A stretch of DNA of 64,000 bases from Armatimonadota bacterium (GCA_025062195.1 JANXAS010000003.1:39025-103024), one strand, 5' to 3'; counted from the first letter of the stretch, positions 1 to 11,432 are shown. Numbers and translations: made by a program. The notes: generated from the sequence alone by a model not told the origin.

Positions 1-2
1 AG

Positions 3-845
3 AGCGTTCGTGTTGATTTTGAACTCAAAGCCATGTTCGGCATCGTGCAGGGTAATGTGAGGGATGCCGAGACAAAGCAGCCAATTAGGGGCGCAACAGT
101 TACAGCAACGGTGGTTGGCGACCCGTGGTTTATTTGGGACAAGCGGGTTAAAGCCCCCGGACACGGGAAAGTAGTCATTATGCATGTCTGCCGTGCCAAG
201 CAGAATGTTATCCCGCCAATAGAGCCGATCCGACCGCCGCTGCCACCGATTACACCACCGGTGCGAGCAAGTGCTGTCACCGACGAAAATGGCTTTTATA
301 AGCTTGTGCTTCCAGAGGGCGAATACTTTGTTTCAGTTTGGAAGGAGGAGTATGTCCCAGATGGTGCTATTGTGACGGTGAGTGCTGGTCAGACTGTCAC
401 CCGGGACTTTGAACTAACCAAATGGCAGCCCGGCTTAGAGGTTGATTTGGAGTTGCCAGAAAATGTAGCCCTCGGTGAGCCTGTTAAAATGAAACTTATC
501 CTGCGCAATCGTGGCAATGAGCCAGTCAAGTTGTCCTTCCGCACGGGGCAGCGCTATGACTTTATAGTGCGCAACATGGATGGCGAAGTTGTCTGGCAGT
601 GGTCACATGGCAAAGCCTTTATACAAGTTCTTGGCGAGATTGAGCTACACCCTGGCGAAGAGAAGTCATTCGTTGAGGAATGGGCACAGGTGGATAACAA
701 CGGCAATCAAGTTGGCGCTGGCGAATATGAGGTTGAGGGCATCGTGACCTCAGACCCAGCGATGTCAGTTGCAAAATGGCTCATCATAGGCGGTGTAGAA
801 GGCGGTGAAGTAGCACTTAAGGGCAAGAGAACTCGCAAGCGTTAA
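3..845 (+). CDS. Carboxypeptidase-regulatory-like (CnaB-type) repeat protein, 5'-truncated by window edge
   Basis: Frame stays open upstream of the ATG at 33 (SVRVDFELKAMFGIVQGNVRDAETKQPIRGATV); 'DFELK..' is repeated later as 'RDFELTKWQ'; the C-terminal half resembles a BsuPI-type beta-sandwich. Confidence 0.7.
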   Translation, partial: SVRVDFELKAMFGIVQGNVRDAETKQPIRGATVTATVVGDPWFIWDKRVKAPGHGKVVIMHVCRAKQNVIPPIEPIRPPLPPITPPVRASAVTDENGFYKLVLPEGEYFVSVWKEEYVPDGAIVTVSAGQTVTRDFELTKWQPGLEVDLELPENVALGEPVKMKLILRNRGNEPVKLSFRTGQRYDFIVRNMDGEVVWQWSHGKAFIQVLGEIELHPGEEKSFVEEWAQVDNNGNQVGAGEYEVEGIVTSDPAMSVAKWLIIGGVEGGEVALKGKRTRKR

Positions 846-894
846 TATGTGTCAGTGTAGCTTGAAAGGCTGCACATCCTCAAAGGTGATATGG

Positions 895-930
895 GGCGCA
901 TGTGCCAGAATGGCGCATGTGCCTTTTCTC
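895..930 (+). terminator. Rho-independent terminator-like hairpin
   Basis: GGCGCATGTGCC-AGAAT-GGCGCATGTGCC followed by TTTTCTC; 12 bp stem including two G-U pairs, downstream of the CDS ending at 845. Confidence 0.65.
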
Positions 931-1313
931 GTTTAATGGTCCGCTCTGTTTTAGGCAGCGTGCCTAATACCATTTCGGGAAGTTAAAGCGATGCTTCGCC
1001 TACTTTCTCTTCTGTAGTTACCGGACTCACTCTTTGCTCAAAAATTTGTTATATCGGGGTGTTAAGCTGCCACCCGAGCGAAAACTTTCCGGCGGATTTC
1101 ATCTTGCCCATACATTCAATTGCATAACTCCTACTCCCATTTGAATCATGAGGCGACAAAAACCCTCGTCCTGCAGTGTTGCCTCTCGTTGGCGACGGGG
1201 TTAAGTTAAGCGGCTGTTGTGGGCAAGCTCTAATGCTGCATATGCTAAATAGGTTGGATGCTGCCTCATTTTTGAAACAACGGGATAACCGGTGTCTTAA
1301 GGTGGTGTCACAG

Positions 1314-2765
1314 ATGGCACAGTTAAAGCCGTTGTTCGTTGGCATTGATGTTGGCACTGAGGGTGTGCGTGCAGTTGCAGCAAGCGCTTCGGGAGAGATT
1401 GTGGGAAGCGTCAGCGTGCCGCATGAACAGCCAAAGTTTCAACTCCCTGATGGTTGGTTTGAGCAGGATGCAAGCTTGTGGTGGGAGACGACAAAGCTTG
1501 CCTTGGCAACTCTCTGCAAGCGTGTGGATGTGTGTGACATTGTGGCGCTCTCCGTCACTTCCACATCGGGCACATTTGTGCCGGTAGATAAATCTGGCAA
1601 GCCGTTGCGCAACGCGTTGATGTATAGCGACATGCGTGCCATTGAGGAGGCGGATGAAGTTCGTCAATGTGCTCATGAGCTTGAGGCAAAGCTTGGCTAT
1701 CGCATACAGCCATCTTTCGCCCTGCCAAAGATGCTCTGGTTGAAAAAGCATGAGCCGCATATATTTGAAATGTGTGCAAAGCTCCTTCACGCTGCCGATT
1801 TCATCGTAAGCAAGCTGACTGGCATTGTTGGTGTGAGCGACTTTTCAAACGCGCTTAAGACATGCTTTGACCTTGTTGAGATGCGTTTTCCTGAGTGGAT
1901 TGAAAGCGCTCTCGGGATACCGATTGATAAGCTTCCTAAAGTAGTTGCGCCGGGGGATGAGATTGGGTTTGTTAGCAGCGATGTAGCCGAAGAGATTGGC
2001 ATGCCGACAAGCATCGTTGTAGTTGCTGGTGCTACCGACGGGACCGCTGCTTTCATTTGTTCCGGGGCAAAGTGTATAGGTGAGTGGAATTCAAACCTCG
2101 GAAGCACACTTGTCTTGCGTGGCTTATGCAAACGGATTATTCCCGATGAGCGGGGTCGCATATATTACCATCGTCATCCAGATGGCTTTTGGCTCTCCGG
2201 TGCTGCAAGCAGCACTGGTGGTGAGTGCTTGCGCGTGCGCTTCCCAAATAAGGACCTTGCAGCAATGGATGAAATGGCGCTAAGGTGTATCCCGACTAAA
2301 CTGCTCATTTACCCATTGGTGAGGCGTGGTGAGCGTTTCCCGTTTGTTAATGGGCATGCTGAAGGTTTCGTTGTTGGTGAGCCAAAGGACGAAGCCGAGT
2401 TATATGCCGCTCACATTGAGGGTGTGGCATTTGTTGAAAGATGGTGCTTTGAAGTGTTTGAGCAGGTTGGACACGACATTTGCGGGACAGTCTTCATCAC
2501 TGGTGGCGGGTCAAAATCCAAGTTGTGGAATATTGTGCGCTCAAGCGTGCTGAGGAGAGCTCTCGTCCGACCGAAAACAATTGAGGCGGCGTTTGGCGCA
2601 GCGATAATAGCTGCATCTCGGAAATGGTTCTCTTCGTTGAGTGAGGCTGCAAGCATTATGGTGCAACTTGAGGAGACAATTGAACCGTGTGAGGGATTAT
2701 CAAAAGCTTACGAAGATGCATACATGCGCTTCCGTGAGGAGTGCGAGAGGCGCGGCTATGAATGA
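1314..2765 (+). CDS. FGGY-family carbohydrate kinase (xylulokinase-like)
   Basis: MAQLKPLFVGIDVGTEGVRAV start, GATDGTAAF and FITGGGSKSKLWNIVRSSVL motifs. Confidence 0.85.
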   Translation: MAQLKPLFVGIDVGTEGVRAVAASASGEIVGSVSVPHEQPKFQLPDGWFEQDASLWWETTKLALATLCKRVDVCDIVALSVTSTSGTFVPVDKSGKPLRNALMYSDMRAIEEADEVRQCAHELEAKLGYRIQPSFALPKMLWLKKHEPHIFEMCAKLLHAADFIVSKLTGIVGVSDFSNALKTCFDLVEMRFPEWIESALGIPIDKLPKVVAPGDEIGFVSSDVAEEIGMPTSIVVVAGATDGTAAFICSGAKCIGEWNSNLGSTLVLRGLCKRIIPDERGRIYYHRHPDGFWLSGAASSTGGECLRVRFPNKDLAAMDEMALRCIPTKLLIYPLVRRGERFPFVNGHAEGFVVGEPKDEAELYAAHIEGVAFVERWCFEVFEQVGHDICGTVFITGGGSKSKLWNIVRSSVLRRALVRPKTIEAAFGAAIIAASRKWFSSLSEAASIMVQLEETIEPCEGLSKAYEDAYMRFREECERRGYE

Positions 2766-2822
2766 GGCTTGACGATAATTTGTCATTCCAAGTTGAACAT
2801 CGCAACGGAGGCATCGTCAGCA

Positions 2823-3941
2823 ATGCTTGAGCATTTGCTTGCCGAGAAGGCGCTCACACTTCGTGGCGATGTCCTTGAGTGGGTTGAAGGAATGCGCCTA
2901 ACCAATAATCTATACGGGTGTTATCGCTTTTCTCCGTCACGCCAATTCCCAGATGCTTACTCTTCGGCGCTCGCCACATTCATTCGGGACTTGCTTGACG
3001 ACCTCATTATGATTGGCGATTTGGAGAGGTCACAGTGGATTGCTCTTCTGCGCTCATTTCAACAGCCGGGCAGTGGCTACTTCTTTGACGAGCGCTTACT
3101 TCATGGCATAGGAGATGACCTCTTCTCCGCGCTTGAGCTTACACATGCGTGTGTATCGGCGCTTGATATACTTGGAGCATTGCCATTACATCCGCTGCGC
3201 TTCTTGAATGAGTTTGCCCATGCGCCGAAACTGATAAGATGGCTTGATGAAAGGATGTGTGCAGCGTCATCCGGGAGCCATTTGATTGACAGAGCTTCAA
3301 TTGAGTGCAGGCTGATATTCCACATCGGTGGGTTGCTGATATGCGCGTGCGAGTGGGGCGACTTAAACCATGATATCCTTGAAGTGCTGTTCAGGTGGCT
3401 CGATGCAAGCGTTGATCCATCAACTGGTTTTTGGGGCACAAGGGAAGGTTGTGGCTTATTAAGCTCAATGTGTGGGTCAGCTTATATTTATTCCCTCTAC
3501 TTCCACCAGTCTCGGCTTGTGCATTACCCCGACAAGGTCATTGACTCCGTCCTCTTGCTGCAGCGCCAAGATGGGCTATTTGGTGGCACGCCGGAAAGTG
3601 ACTTTGCAGCGGCGATGCTTCTTGCTGGGATGCTGATGCGCTGCGAGTATAAGCAGATTGAAGCTGAAGCAGCGCTCAGGCGTTTGCAACACTCCATCCT
3701 GTCATTCGGCTTGCATAATGATGACGGCGGCTTTTGTGTTGGCAGGCGATTGCGCTCCGAGCATAGCCACTTTGGCCTTAAGTGGTTAAGTTCTCATCCG
3801 AGCGAGAGCAACATGCTTTCAACATGGCTTCGCTGCGGCACATTGGCGCTTATCTCCGAAGTCACTGAAACTCCGTTAACCCGTGTTGGGTGGGTGCTAA
3901 GGGAAGGCAATGAGGCGCCCACATTCGCCACTTGGCTTTAA
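2823..3941 (+). CDS. Prenyltransferase/terpenoid-cyclase-repeat-like protein
   Basis: LLQRQDGLFGGTPESDFAAAMLLAGML and HNDDGGFCVG resemble alpha/alpha-toroid repeats; GGAGG 10 nt upstream of the ATG at 2823. Confidence 0.5.
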   Translation: MLEHLLAEKALTLRGDVLEWVEGMRLTNNLYGCYRFSPSRQFPDAYSSALATFIRDLLDDLIMIGDLERSQWIALLRSFQQPGSGYFFDERLLHGIGDDLFSALELTHACVSALDILGALPLHPLRFLNEFAHAPKLIRWLDERMCAASSGSHLIDRASIECRLIFHIGGLLICACEWGDLNHDILEVLFRWLDASVDPSTGFWGTREGCGLLSSMCGSAYIYSLYFHQSRLVHYPDKVIDSVLLLQRQDGLFGGTPESDFAAAMLLAGMLMRCEYKQIEAEAALRRLQHSILSFGLHNDDGGFCVGRRLRSEHSHFGLKWLSSHPSESNMLSTWLRCGTLALISEVTETPLTRVGWVLREGNEAPTFATWL

Positions 3942-4435
3942 GGTGTGAGTCTGTTGCCATCTCAACATGCAACACCTCAGGGCATCATATCATGCGCCAT
4001 ACTGTCAAGCATGAAGTTACTTGCATTCCCTACCGATTAAGCGATGGGCAGATTTGTGAATAACAGTGGCGCAAAAATGCTCGCAGAAAGGTGAGACGGA
4101 CTTACCGTCCGAAACGCTTTTGTGTCATTTCCGTTTCATTGAAGGGAGGGCAAGATAGGATCGCTCTTTGCTGTGGTGTTGCTGGTGAACGCATTCCCAA
4201 CTATTCTATGGGCTCCCAAATTTCTATTGGCTTTAACTCATTGTCGGTGGCGAAATTTCTAAGAGCCCTATTTAGGTGGCGTGGAGAATTCACTCTGTAT
4301 GAATTTGGCGCTTATTGTTTTTATTAGTTAATGGTGGCTAAATTCAGTGGCATAGGTGGCAAAGCGCCAACAAACTTCTTATTAAAGAGCGAACGGGTTT
4401 TTGACATTTAGTGCTAATTTGGAGGGCGATGCTCT

Positions 4436-7063
4436 GTGGGCAGTGTTGAAAGATACGACTTCAAAGCTGTGGAACGAAAATGGCAGAAGCGATGGTCTGA
4501 TTGGAACTTGTTCAAAGTGGTTGAGGATCGTTCTCGCCCCAAGTTCTATTACCTTGACATGTTCCCTTATCCGAGCGGCGAGCTGCATATGGGGCACATG
4601 CGCAACTACATCATCGGCGATGTCATTTCCCGATACAAGCACATGCTTGGCTACAATGTGCTTCACCCAATGGGTTACGATGCCTTTGGGTTGCCCGCCG
4701 AGAACGCTGCAATACAGCATGGTATGCATCCGAAGGTTTGGACTGAACAATGCATTCAGAGGATGCGCAGCCAATTTGACATGCTCGGAATATCGTTTGA
4801 TTGGGGGCGCCAAATACGCACATGCTCTCCCGAATACTACAAATGGAACCAATGGTTCTTCCTCAAGTTTTACGAACGGGGTTTGGCATACAGGCGTCCG
4901 GCACCGGTAAACTGGTGTCCAGCATGCGAGACGACACTCGCAGACGAGGAAGCCGAGAGAGGCTATTGTTGGCGTTGCTCGACGCCGGTTGAGAAACGAT
5001 GGCTTGAGCAGTGGTTCCTGAAGATAACGGCATACGCTGAGAGACTGCTTGAAGACCTTGATTTGCTTGAGCATTGGCCGGAGCGGGTCAAGGTCATGCA
5101 GCGCAATTGGATTGGTAAGAGTGAGGGAGTTGAGTTTGATTTTGAGCTTGATGGGATTATGGAAAAGATTAAGGTGTTCACAACGAGGATTGACACTGTT
5201 TATGGTGTGACATTTGTTGTGCTTGCCCCAGAGCACCCGCTTGTTCCGAAATTGATCGAGCGCAGCCCAAGACGCTTTGAGCTATATGCTGCTGTCCAAA
5301 GGATGCTCTCAGAGAGCATTGAGGAGCGCTCCTCGGAGGAGGTTGAAAAAGAGGGTGCGTTCTTGGATGCATACGCCATTCACCCACTCACTAAAGAGCG
5401 TGTTCCAGTTTGGGTTGCAAATTATGTCCTGATGGAGTATGGCACTGGGGCAATCATGGCAGTGCCAGCGCATGACCAACGAGATTTGGAATTCGCACGC
5501 AAGTATGGCTTGGATGTGAGAGTCGTCATTAAACCGCCAGATGCGGAGCTTGATGCAGATCAAATGGAAAGGGCATATGTTGAGCCGGGCATAATGGTTA
5601 ACTCAGCTCAATTCAGCGGCATGTTCAGCGAACAAGCAAAGGATGCAATAGCCGATTATATGGAGCAAATGGGTGTGGGAAAGCGCAGCATCCAATACAG
5701 GTTGAGGGATTGGCTAATCTCAAGGCAGCGTTATTGGGGGACACCGTTTCCGATTATTTATTGCGACAAGTGTGGCATTGTGCCTGTTCCAGAGGAGCAG
5801 CTGCCGGTTCTTCTACCGCCCGATGTGAAGATAACTGGCAAGGGTGGTTCACCGCTCTCTCAAGTGCCAGAGTTTGTTAACACAACATGCACAAGGTGCG
5901 GCGCAATGGCTAAGCGAGAGACAGACACTATGGCAACATTCGTTGACAGTTCTTGGTATTTCCTACGGTTCTGCGACCCACATAATAACGATGCCCCATT
6001 TGGCAGTGATGCTGTTGACTACTGGATGCCGGTTGACCAGTATGTTGGTGGCATTGAGCACGCTGTCTTGCACTTGCTCTATGCTCGTTTCTTCACCAAG
6101 GTGCTTTATGACATGGGTTTGGTGAAAACAAAGGAGCCTTTCACGCGGCTGTTCACTCAGGGCATGATTTACCACGAGAGCTATTATTGCAGACGCTGCA
6201 GATCATATAGGCGTCCCGAGGAGGTGAGGAGCAAGCGGGCGGGCGAGAGAAGGATTGTAAAGTGCAATGTCTGCGGTAGTGAAGTTGAGGTTGGCATGGA
6301 CAAGATGAGCAAATCAAAGCTCAACATCGTAACGCCAGATTATGTGTGTGAGCAATACGGAGCTGATACAGCACGCCTGTTCATCCTCTTTATCGGTCCT
6401 CCGGAACTGGATGCCGAATGGAATCCACAGGGGGTTGAGGGGATGTATCGCTTCCTGAATCGCCTTTGGAGGTTAGTCAACGAGCGGTTGGATGATTATA
6501 TTCCAGATTGGCGCGAGAAGCTAAACGAACTTAAGCCAACTCTTGACGATGCTCAGAGGGGTTTGCGAAGGAAGTTGCACCAGACTATAAGAAAAGTCAC
6601 GGATGACATTGAGGGGTTTGGATTTAACACAGCCATCGCCGCGCTTATGGAGCTGTTCAACGAGATGCAATCTTTCGCTTCGTCAATGCGCCCTAAAGAT
6701 GAGGTTGAAGGCTTTGCCGACAGAGTTGTGCTCTCTGAAGCTGTGGAATTGATGCAGGTTATGCTCCACCCATTTGCGCCGCACATCGCAGACGAGCTTT
6801 GGGAAAGGCTTGGCAAGCCGGGGAGCGTATATCAGCATCGTTGGTGTGATGTTGATGAGGATGCCGCGAGGGAGGAGGAGCAAGTCATCGTCGTGCAAGT
6901 GAATGGAAAAGTTAGAGATAGACTCATTGTGCCGGTCGGCATCTCAGAGGATGAACTGCGCTCTCTCGCCCTCAATTGCAAGGGGGTGAAAGCGCATGTT
7001 GCCGGAAAGGAGATCAAGCGCATCATCGTAGTGCCAAACAGGCTTGTGAACATCGTCGTGTGA
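4436..7063 (+). CDS. leuS: Leucyl-tRNA synthetase
   Basis: [16 protein letters not shown] (HIGH-type), DKMSKSKLN, editing domain [19 protein letters not shown]. Confidence 0.97.
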   Translation: MGSVERYDFKAVERKWQKRWSDWNLFKVVEDRSRPKFYYLDMFPYPSGELHMGHMRNYIIGDVISRYKHMLGYNVLHPMGYDAFGLPAENAAIQHGMHPKVWTEQCIQRMRSQFDMLGISFDWGRQIRTCSPEYYKWNQWFFLKFYERGLAYRRPAPVNWCPACETTLADEEAERGYCWRCSTPVEKRWLEQWFLKITAYAERLLEDLDLLEHWPERVKVMQRNWIGKSEGVEFDFELDGIMEKIKVFTTRIDTVYGVTFVVLAPEHPLVPKLIERSPRRFELYAAVQRMLSESIEERSSEEVEKEGAFLDAYAIHPLTKERVPVWVANYVLMEYGTGAIMAVPAHDQRDLEFARKYGLDVRVVIKPPDAELDADQMERAYVEPGIMVNSAQFSGMFSEQAKDAIADYMEQMGVGKRSIQYRLRDWLISRQRYWGTPFPIIYCDKCGIVPVPEEQLPVLLPPDVKITGKGGSPLSQVPEFVNTTCTRCGAMAKRETDTMATFVDSSWYFLRFCDPHNNDAPFGSDAVDYWMPVDQYVGGIEHAVLHLLYARFFTKVLYDMGLVKTKEPFTRLFTQGMIYHESYYCRRCRSYRRPEEVRSKRAGERRIVKCNVCGSEVEVGMDKMSKSKLNIVTPDYVCEQYGADTARLFILFIGPPELDAEWNPQGVEGMYRFLNRLWRLVNERLDDYIPDWREKLNELKPTLDDAQRGLRRKLHQTIRKVTDDIEGFGFNTAIAALMELFNEMQSFASSMRPKDEVEGFADRVVLSEAVELMQVMLHPFAPHIADELWERLGKPGSVYQHRWCDVDEDAAREEEQVIVVQVNGKVRDRLIVPVGISEDELRSLALNCKGVKAHVAGKEIKRIIVVPNRLVNIVV

Positions 7064-7107
7064 AAACCGCAGTTTGAGTGCTTCATCTCAATGAGGGGTG
7101 AACAGAG

Positions 7108-7491
7108 GTGATTGACGAAGAGAGGTTGCGACGCAAGCTGCAGCAGTTGCGCCTGCAAAGGATGCAGGTTGAAAGGCATATGCTTCATCTTGAGCGCAGG
7201 ATGGCTATGCACCGTTCAGCGCCTATGCTGCGGCGCGAACTTGAACGCCTTGATGAGAGGCGCTCAAAATTGATTGAGCAGGAGGAGAGAATCCTGAGGC
7301 AGCTTTCCGTGGAGGTTGAAGCAACAAGCGAGGAATTGCAAGCAACACCATCACTTGAAGAAACTCAACCTGCAGCTGTAACAGAAGAAGTTAGCGAAGT
7401 GGTAAGCGCTGAGGCTCATGAGGAGGCTAAAATTACAGCGCCATCTGAAGGTGGCAGGAAAAGGCGCAGGCGAAAGGGTAAGGTAGCCTGA
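7108..7491 (+). CDS. Hypothetical coiled-coil protein with Arg/Lys-rich C-terminal tail
   Basis: ORF immediately downstream of leuS on the same strand; heptad-like R/L/E content; tail GGRKRRRRKGKVA. Confidence 0.6.
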   Translation: MIDEERLRRKLQQLRLQRMQVERHMLHLERRMAMHRSAPMLRRELERLDERRSKLIEQEERILRQLSVEVEATSEELQATPSLEETQPAAVTEEVSEVVSAEAHEEAKITAPSEGGRKRRRRKGKVA

Positions 7492-7526
7492 GTTTACAAT
7501 TTGAACTAAGCCATGGTGGTTGTGAA

Positions 7527-7934
7527 ATGTCATCTGAGAGGCAATTTAAGATACTTGTGGCAGATGATGAGGTGTCCATAACCGAGCTTGTAAAGGCAAA
7601 TCTTGAGCGTGAAGGTTACGAGGTCATTGTGGCAGGCGATGGCTCTGAGGCGCTTCGCAGGATTCATTCTGAGCATCCCGATTTGGTCATCCTTGATGTC
7701 CTCATGCCACACCTTGATGGTTACGAAGTCCTTGAAGCAATGCGAGCTCATCCAGAAACAGCTAACATACCTGTCATTATGCTTACAGCCTTTCCGAGCG
7801 ATATTGGCGCTATAGCCGCATTTGAACATGAGGCTGACAGCTACTTGCACAAGCCGTTTGACCCAGAAGTGTTGATTGCGCTTGTTAAAAGGTTGCTCTC
7901 GGAGAGAAATGCGTCCGGGTCACAATTTGATTGA
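7527..7934 (+). CDS. Stand-alone response regulator receiver domain protein
   Basis: KILVADDEVSITELV, DLVILDVLMPHLDGYEVL, VIMLTA, SYLHKPFDPEVL. Confidence 0.9.
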   Translation: MSSERQFKILVADDEVSITELVKANLEREGYEVIVAGDGSEALRRIHSEHPDLVILDVLMPHLDGYEVLEAMRAHPETANIPVIMLTAFPSDIGAIAAFEHEADSYLHKPFDPEVLIALVKRLLSERNASGSQFD

Positions 7935-8593
7935 GCATAAAGGCTGGTGCAGATGGGATGCAATGGTTTGACAGAGTGCTCATTTGTGCTCTCATCGTAA
8001 CCATCATCTTTGCAACAGCTGTTTTGATAGTCCATGTCCGAAAAGGGTCATCTCCAGAGATCGTCATCAGTGGTGTGGGTAGCGCTTCTTCCGGGATTGA
8101 AAGCGTAAGCAAGCCCTTGAAAATCAAAGTTCATGTCAAAGGGGCTGTGAGGAAGCCGGGAGTTTATGAGTTCGCTGCCGGTGAGCGAGTTGAGGACGCC
8201 ATCAGGAAGGCTGGTGGGGGATTACCGACGGCAGACATTGAAGCGATTAACCTCGCAGCCTTCTTGAAGGATGGTGATGAGGTGTTTGTTCCAGACAGGC
8301 GTGCAAGGGCACTTGAGGTATTCAGTGAGGCAATGAGTTTAACTCAGCGGAGCAGTTCATCAAGCCGCCACAAAGCAAAGACACAGAAGATGCCCGTTGG
8401 AAGAGTCGCTATCAATACTGCCACTGTGGAGCAGCTTGAGAGCCTGCCCGGGGTTGGTCCGGCACTCGCACAGCGCATTGTTGAGTATCGCAGGAGGAAC
8501 GGACCTTTCAAATCCGTTGAAGAGCTGCTCAATGTCAAGGGGATTGGCGAAAAGAAACTTGAGGCATTGCGCCCATATGTCAAGCTATGGTAG
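7931..8593 (+). CDS. comEA: ComEA-like protein (TM + SLBB + helix-hairpin-helix)
   Basis: VHVKGAVRKPGVYEFAAGERVEDAIRKAGG (SLBB) and INTATVEQLESLPGVGPALAQRIVEYR (HhH); followed by comEC. Confidence 0.88.
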   Translation: MSIKAGADGMQWFDRVLICALIVTIIFATAVLIVHVRKGSSPEIVISGVGSASSGIESVSKPLKIKVHVKGAVRKPGVYEFAAGERVEDAIRKAGGGLPTADIEAINLAAFLKDGDEVFVPDRRARALEVFSEAMSLTQRSSSSSRHKAKTQKMPVGRVAINTATVEQLESLPGVGPALAQRIVEYRRRNGPFKSVEELLNVKGIGEKKLEALRPYVKLW

Positions 8594-8604
8594 GACTTTT
8601 GTGA

Positions 8605-11376
8605 GTGGTAAGATTGGGTGGCGTTCAAAATTTGCAGGGTTGTAATAATGGCAATTATGGCTTGTGCTTAAACCGGTGCAGTGTGTGGCTTTGGCGAAAG
8701 TTGTATGAAGTGCTACATTGGCGCATCCTCATTGTGGCTTCGCTCATTTACATCCTCGGGGTTGTAGTTGGCTGGCTCGCAATTCCAGTTGAGTATTCAA
8801 AAGTGAGCGTCATCGCATGGTCAATTGCCTCATTTATCTATGCGCTGCTTAGCCTATACATCTGCTTTCGCGGCGGAATTCTTGAAGGGCTGACCATCTT
8901 GCTCATCAGTCTGTTCAGCATCGGCGTAGCATTTCAGCAGAGAAACACAGCGCGGTTGGTAGATGCATTATGGGCGGCATGTCATCCGATAAAGCCATGC
9001 AAGCTTTTCGTGTTTCCCTATGAGCATCCGAGGGAGAGATACCGAGCCATTGATGCATTGGAGGATGGGGAAGTAACTTACCAAGCAAGCGCTTTGGTGC
9101 TAAAGGTGATTGAGCCTGAGGAGTTGAGAGTGGCATTGCATCCCATTGAGGGGAAGAGCCTTCTCTTGTGCATAACCGGGGATGGCAAGGCGGCTTTGAA
9201 ACCGCCGATTGAACCCAACAGAGCTCTCGTGGTGGACGGGATTTTGAGTCCATTGCCACGGGTGAGCAACCCGGGGCAGGCTAACAGGGTGCGCAGGTTC
9301 TTGATGAATGGCATTGTTGCGCGCTTTAAGGCTGAAGCCCATGGCATCACCGTTGGTGAACCGAAGTTGGATTCATCTCCGCCTGTTGTCCACAGCCTTA
9401 GGGCAAGGTTGCATCTTTTCAGGATGCGTTTTAAAGAGCGCCTCTTTGAGCGCATGCGCTCTTGGCTGCCGGAGAAGTTCCGTGATGAAGCTATGTCAGT
9501 CATTGGAAGCATGCTCCTTGGAATGCATGCTGCAAACCTCCCTGAGGGTATAGCCGATGCTGCGAGGCGTTCCGGGACAGTTCATGTGCTCGTGATATCT
9601 GGTCTGCACATCAGTTTCATAGGCATGCTTATGGTCATGCTCACTCGCCCACTCGGTGGCTTCGGCATAGCTTTAAGCCTTCTCACCATTGCCTGCTATT
9701 GGCTCGTGAGCCAAGGCGAGCCATCCATATCCCGCGCAGCGCTGATGTTTGCATATGCTCTTATTGGCTCGTTGTTCAAACGGGTTCACAGGGTGAAAAA
9801 CTATGCGCGCGATTGGATGGCTGCGCTTTGTCTCTCAGCCGCTTTCATGGTGGCGATTTCTCCCGCTTCACTCCTTAACATTGGCTTCCAGCTCTCATTC
9901 GCGGCTACTTTCGGTATACTTTGGGTTGGCGCAGCTTTGGTTGATGCGATTGCACCTGTTGATGGCGAACGGAAAAATCAATTGGCTGTTATTACAACTC
10001 GCTCGCTACTTTGGTATTCAGCTGCTGCAGCCGGAGCACAGCTCATGACGATGCCGATCATCGTATATCACTTTTCCAATATTGTCCTTGCTGGCTTCAT
10101 ATCAAACTTATTCATAGTGCCATTGGCATTGCCTATAGTTGCGCTGTCATTCTTGTGCGCGCTGTTCGTAATCGCATACGAGGCAGCGATGTCGGTTAGC
10201 TTCGCCCCGTTCACTCTTATGGCGCAAAGCATCGCTATCGTCGGAAAGGCTTTAATGTGGGTGGCTAATGAGCTCTCTGGATGGCTCATCTGGCTCATGG
10301 GACAATTCGCGAATTTGCCCTACGCCACAGTTGGTGTTTCTGAACCGGTCGCTAAAAACGCAGCTACAATTATTGCTGCTTACACTGTGCTCGTCCTTGC
10401 TCCACTTGTTCTTCGCGCAGCTGCTGCCATACGGGACTGGCTTATGCGGTATAGGTCAAGGGTGCTCACCGCTTTCTCGCTTCGCTTAGCACTTGTATTC
10501 GCTCTCATCATCCTGCTTCCTATAGCGAGCCGCATCCTTTGGCATATAAATCCAACCGCCACATTGACTATGCTTGATGTTGGGCAAGGGCAGTGCATAT
10601 TCGTTCGTGCCCCAAATGGTGCGTGCATGCTTGTTGATGCGGGCACAGTCGGTAAGGACGAAAGTGCTGGCGATATTATTGCGAGGGAAGTTGTAATCCC
10701 ATTCCTTTATCGGGAGCGCGTGCGCCGGATTGATGTGCTCGTTATAACTCATCCTGATACCGACCATGTATCGGCATTGCCGCGAATAGTTGAGCGCATC
10801 CCCGTTGGTGTTGTGCTTGACCCTAAATTGCCGTCCGATGAAACCGCATATCTTAGAACCATCAGCATTTTGGCTCAACTTGGTGTCAAGCACATCTTGG
10901 CTCGTCGAGGACAGACTATCACGCTTGATGAACAGCATGGGGTGTATGCCCGTGTGCTTGCGCCAAGCGAACCGCTGCTGCGCGGCACAAGGGACGATGT
11001 GAACAACAATGTTGTGGTGCTGCTCTTAAACATGTTTGGGAAAAGAGTGCTGATTACAAGCGACATGATGGACGAGCAGGAAAGGCATTTGCTCTCAATA
11101 AGCCAACCTGGCGAACTTCTTTCAGATGTGCTCTATGTGCCCCATCACGGAAGCAAAACCTCATGCACTGATGAGTTGCTCATGAGCGTGCGCCCGCAAG
11201 TTGCGCTCATATCCTGTGGGCGCTTCAATCCGTTTGGTCACCCCCACTTGGAAGTGATTGAAAGGTTGCGGAAGCACGGAGTGAGGACAATACTTCGGAC
11301 AGATGAGGATGGAGCAATAATACTCCGCGCAAATAAGCGTGCGTTCTCAATCGTAAAGTTTGGCAGGCGTTGGTGA
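8605..11376 (+). CDS. comEC: ComEC/Rec2 DNA internalisation protein
   Basis: Competence domain VHVLVISGLHISFIGML plus metallo-beta-lactamase domain MLDVGQGQCIFVRAP, THPDTDHVSALP, VPHHGSKTS. Confidence 0.93.
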   Translation: MVRLGGVQNLQGCNNGNYGLCLNRCSVWLWRKLYEVLHWRILIVASLIYILGVVVGWLAIPVEYSKVSVIAWSIASFIYALLSLYICFRGGILEGLTILLISLFSIGVAFQQRNTARLVDALWAACHPIKPCKLFVFPYEHPRERYRAIDALEDGEVTYQASALVLKVIEPEELRVALHPIEGKSLLLCITGDGKAALKPPIEPNRALVVDGILSPLPRVSNPGQANRVRRFLMNGIVARFKAEAHGITVGEPKLDSSPPVVHSLRARLHLFRMRFKERLFERMRSWLPEKFRDEAMSVIGSMLLGMHAANLPEGIADAARRSGTVHVLVISGLHISFIGMLMVMLTRPLGGFGIALSLLTIACYWLVSQGEPSISRAALMFAYALIGSLFKRVHRVKNYARDWMAALCLSAAFMVAISPASLLNIGFQLSFAATFGILWVGAALVDAIAPVDGERKNQLAVITTRSLLWYSAAAAGAQLMTMPIIVYHFSNIVLAGFISNLFIVPLALPIVALSFLCALFVIAYEAAMSVSFAPFTLMAQSIAIVGKALMWVANELSGWLIWLMGQFANLPYATVGVSEPVAKNAATIIAAYTVLVLAPLVLRAAAAIRDWLMRYRSRVLTAFSLRLALVFALIILLPIASRILWHINPTATLTMLDVGQGQCIFVRAPNGACMLVDAGTVGKDESAGDIIAREVVIPFLYRERVRRIDVLVITHPDTDHVSALPRIVERIPVGVVLDPKLPSDETAYLRTISILAQLGVKHILARRGQTITLDEQHGVYARVLAPSEPLLRGTRDDVNNNVVVLLLNMFGKRVLITSDMMDEQERHLLSISQPGELLSDVLYVPHHGSKTSCTDELLMSVRPQVALISCGRFNPFGHPHLEVIERLRKHGVRTILRTDEDGAIILRANKRAFSIVKFGRRW

Positions 11377-11432
11377 AGCGCTGTATCTAACATCCAAATG
11401 GGCGCTATAATTGAGCAACGGGATGATTTGGT

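Noticed and set aside
4320-4435. T-box leader upstream of leuS
   Set aside because: No recognisable T-box consensus or specifier-loop architecture found by eye.
4382-5236. 284-aa minus-strand ORF opposite leuS
   Set aside because: Fully antisense to a certain leuS frame; His/Leu/Arg-rich translation typical of shadow ORFs.
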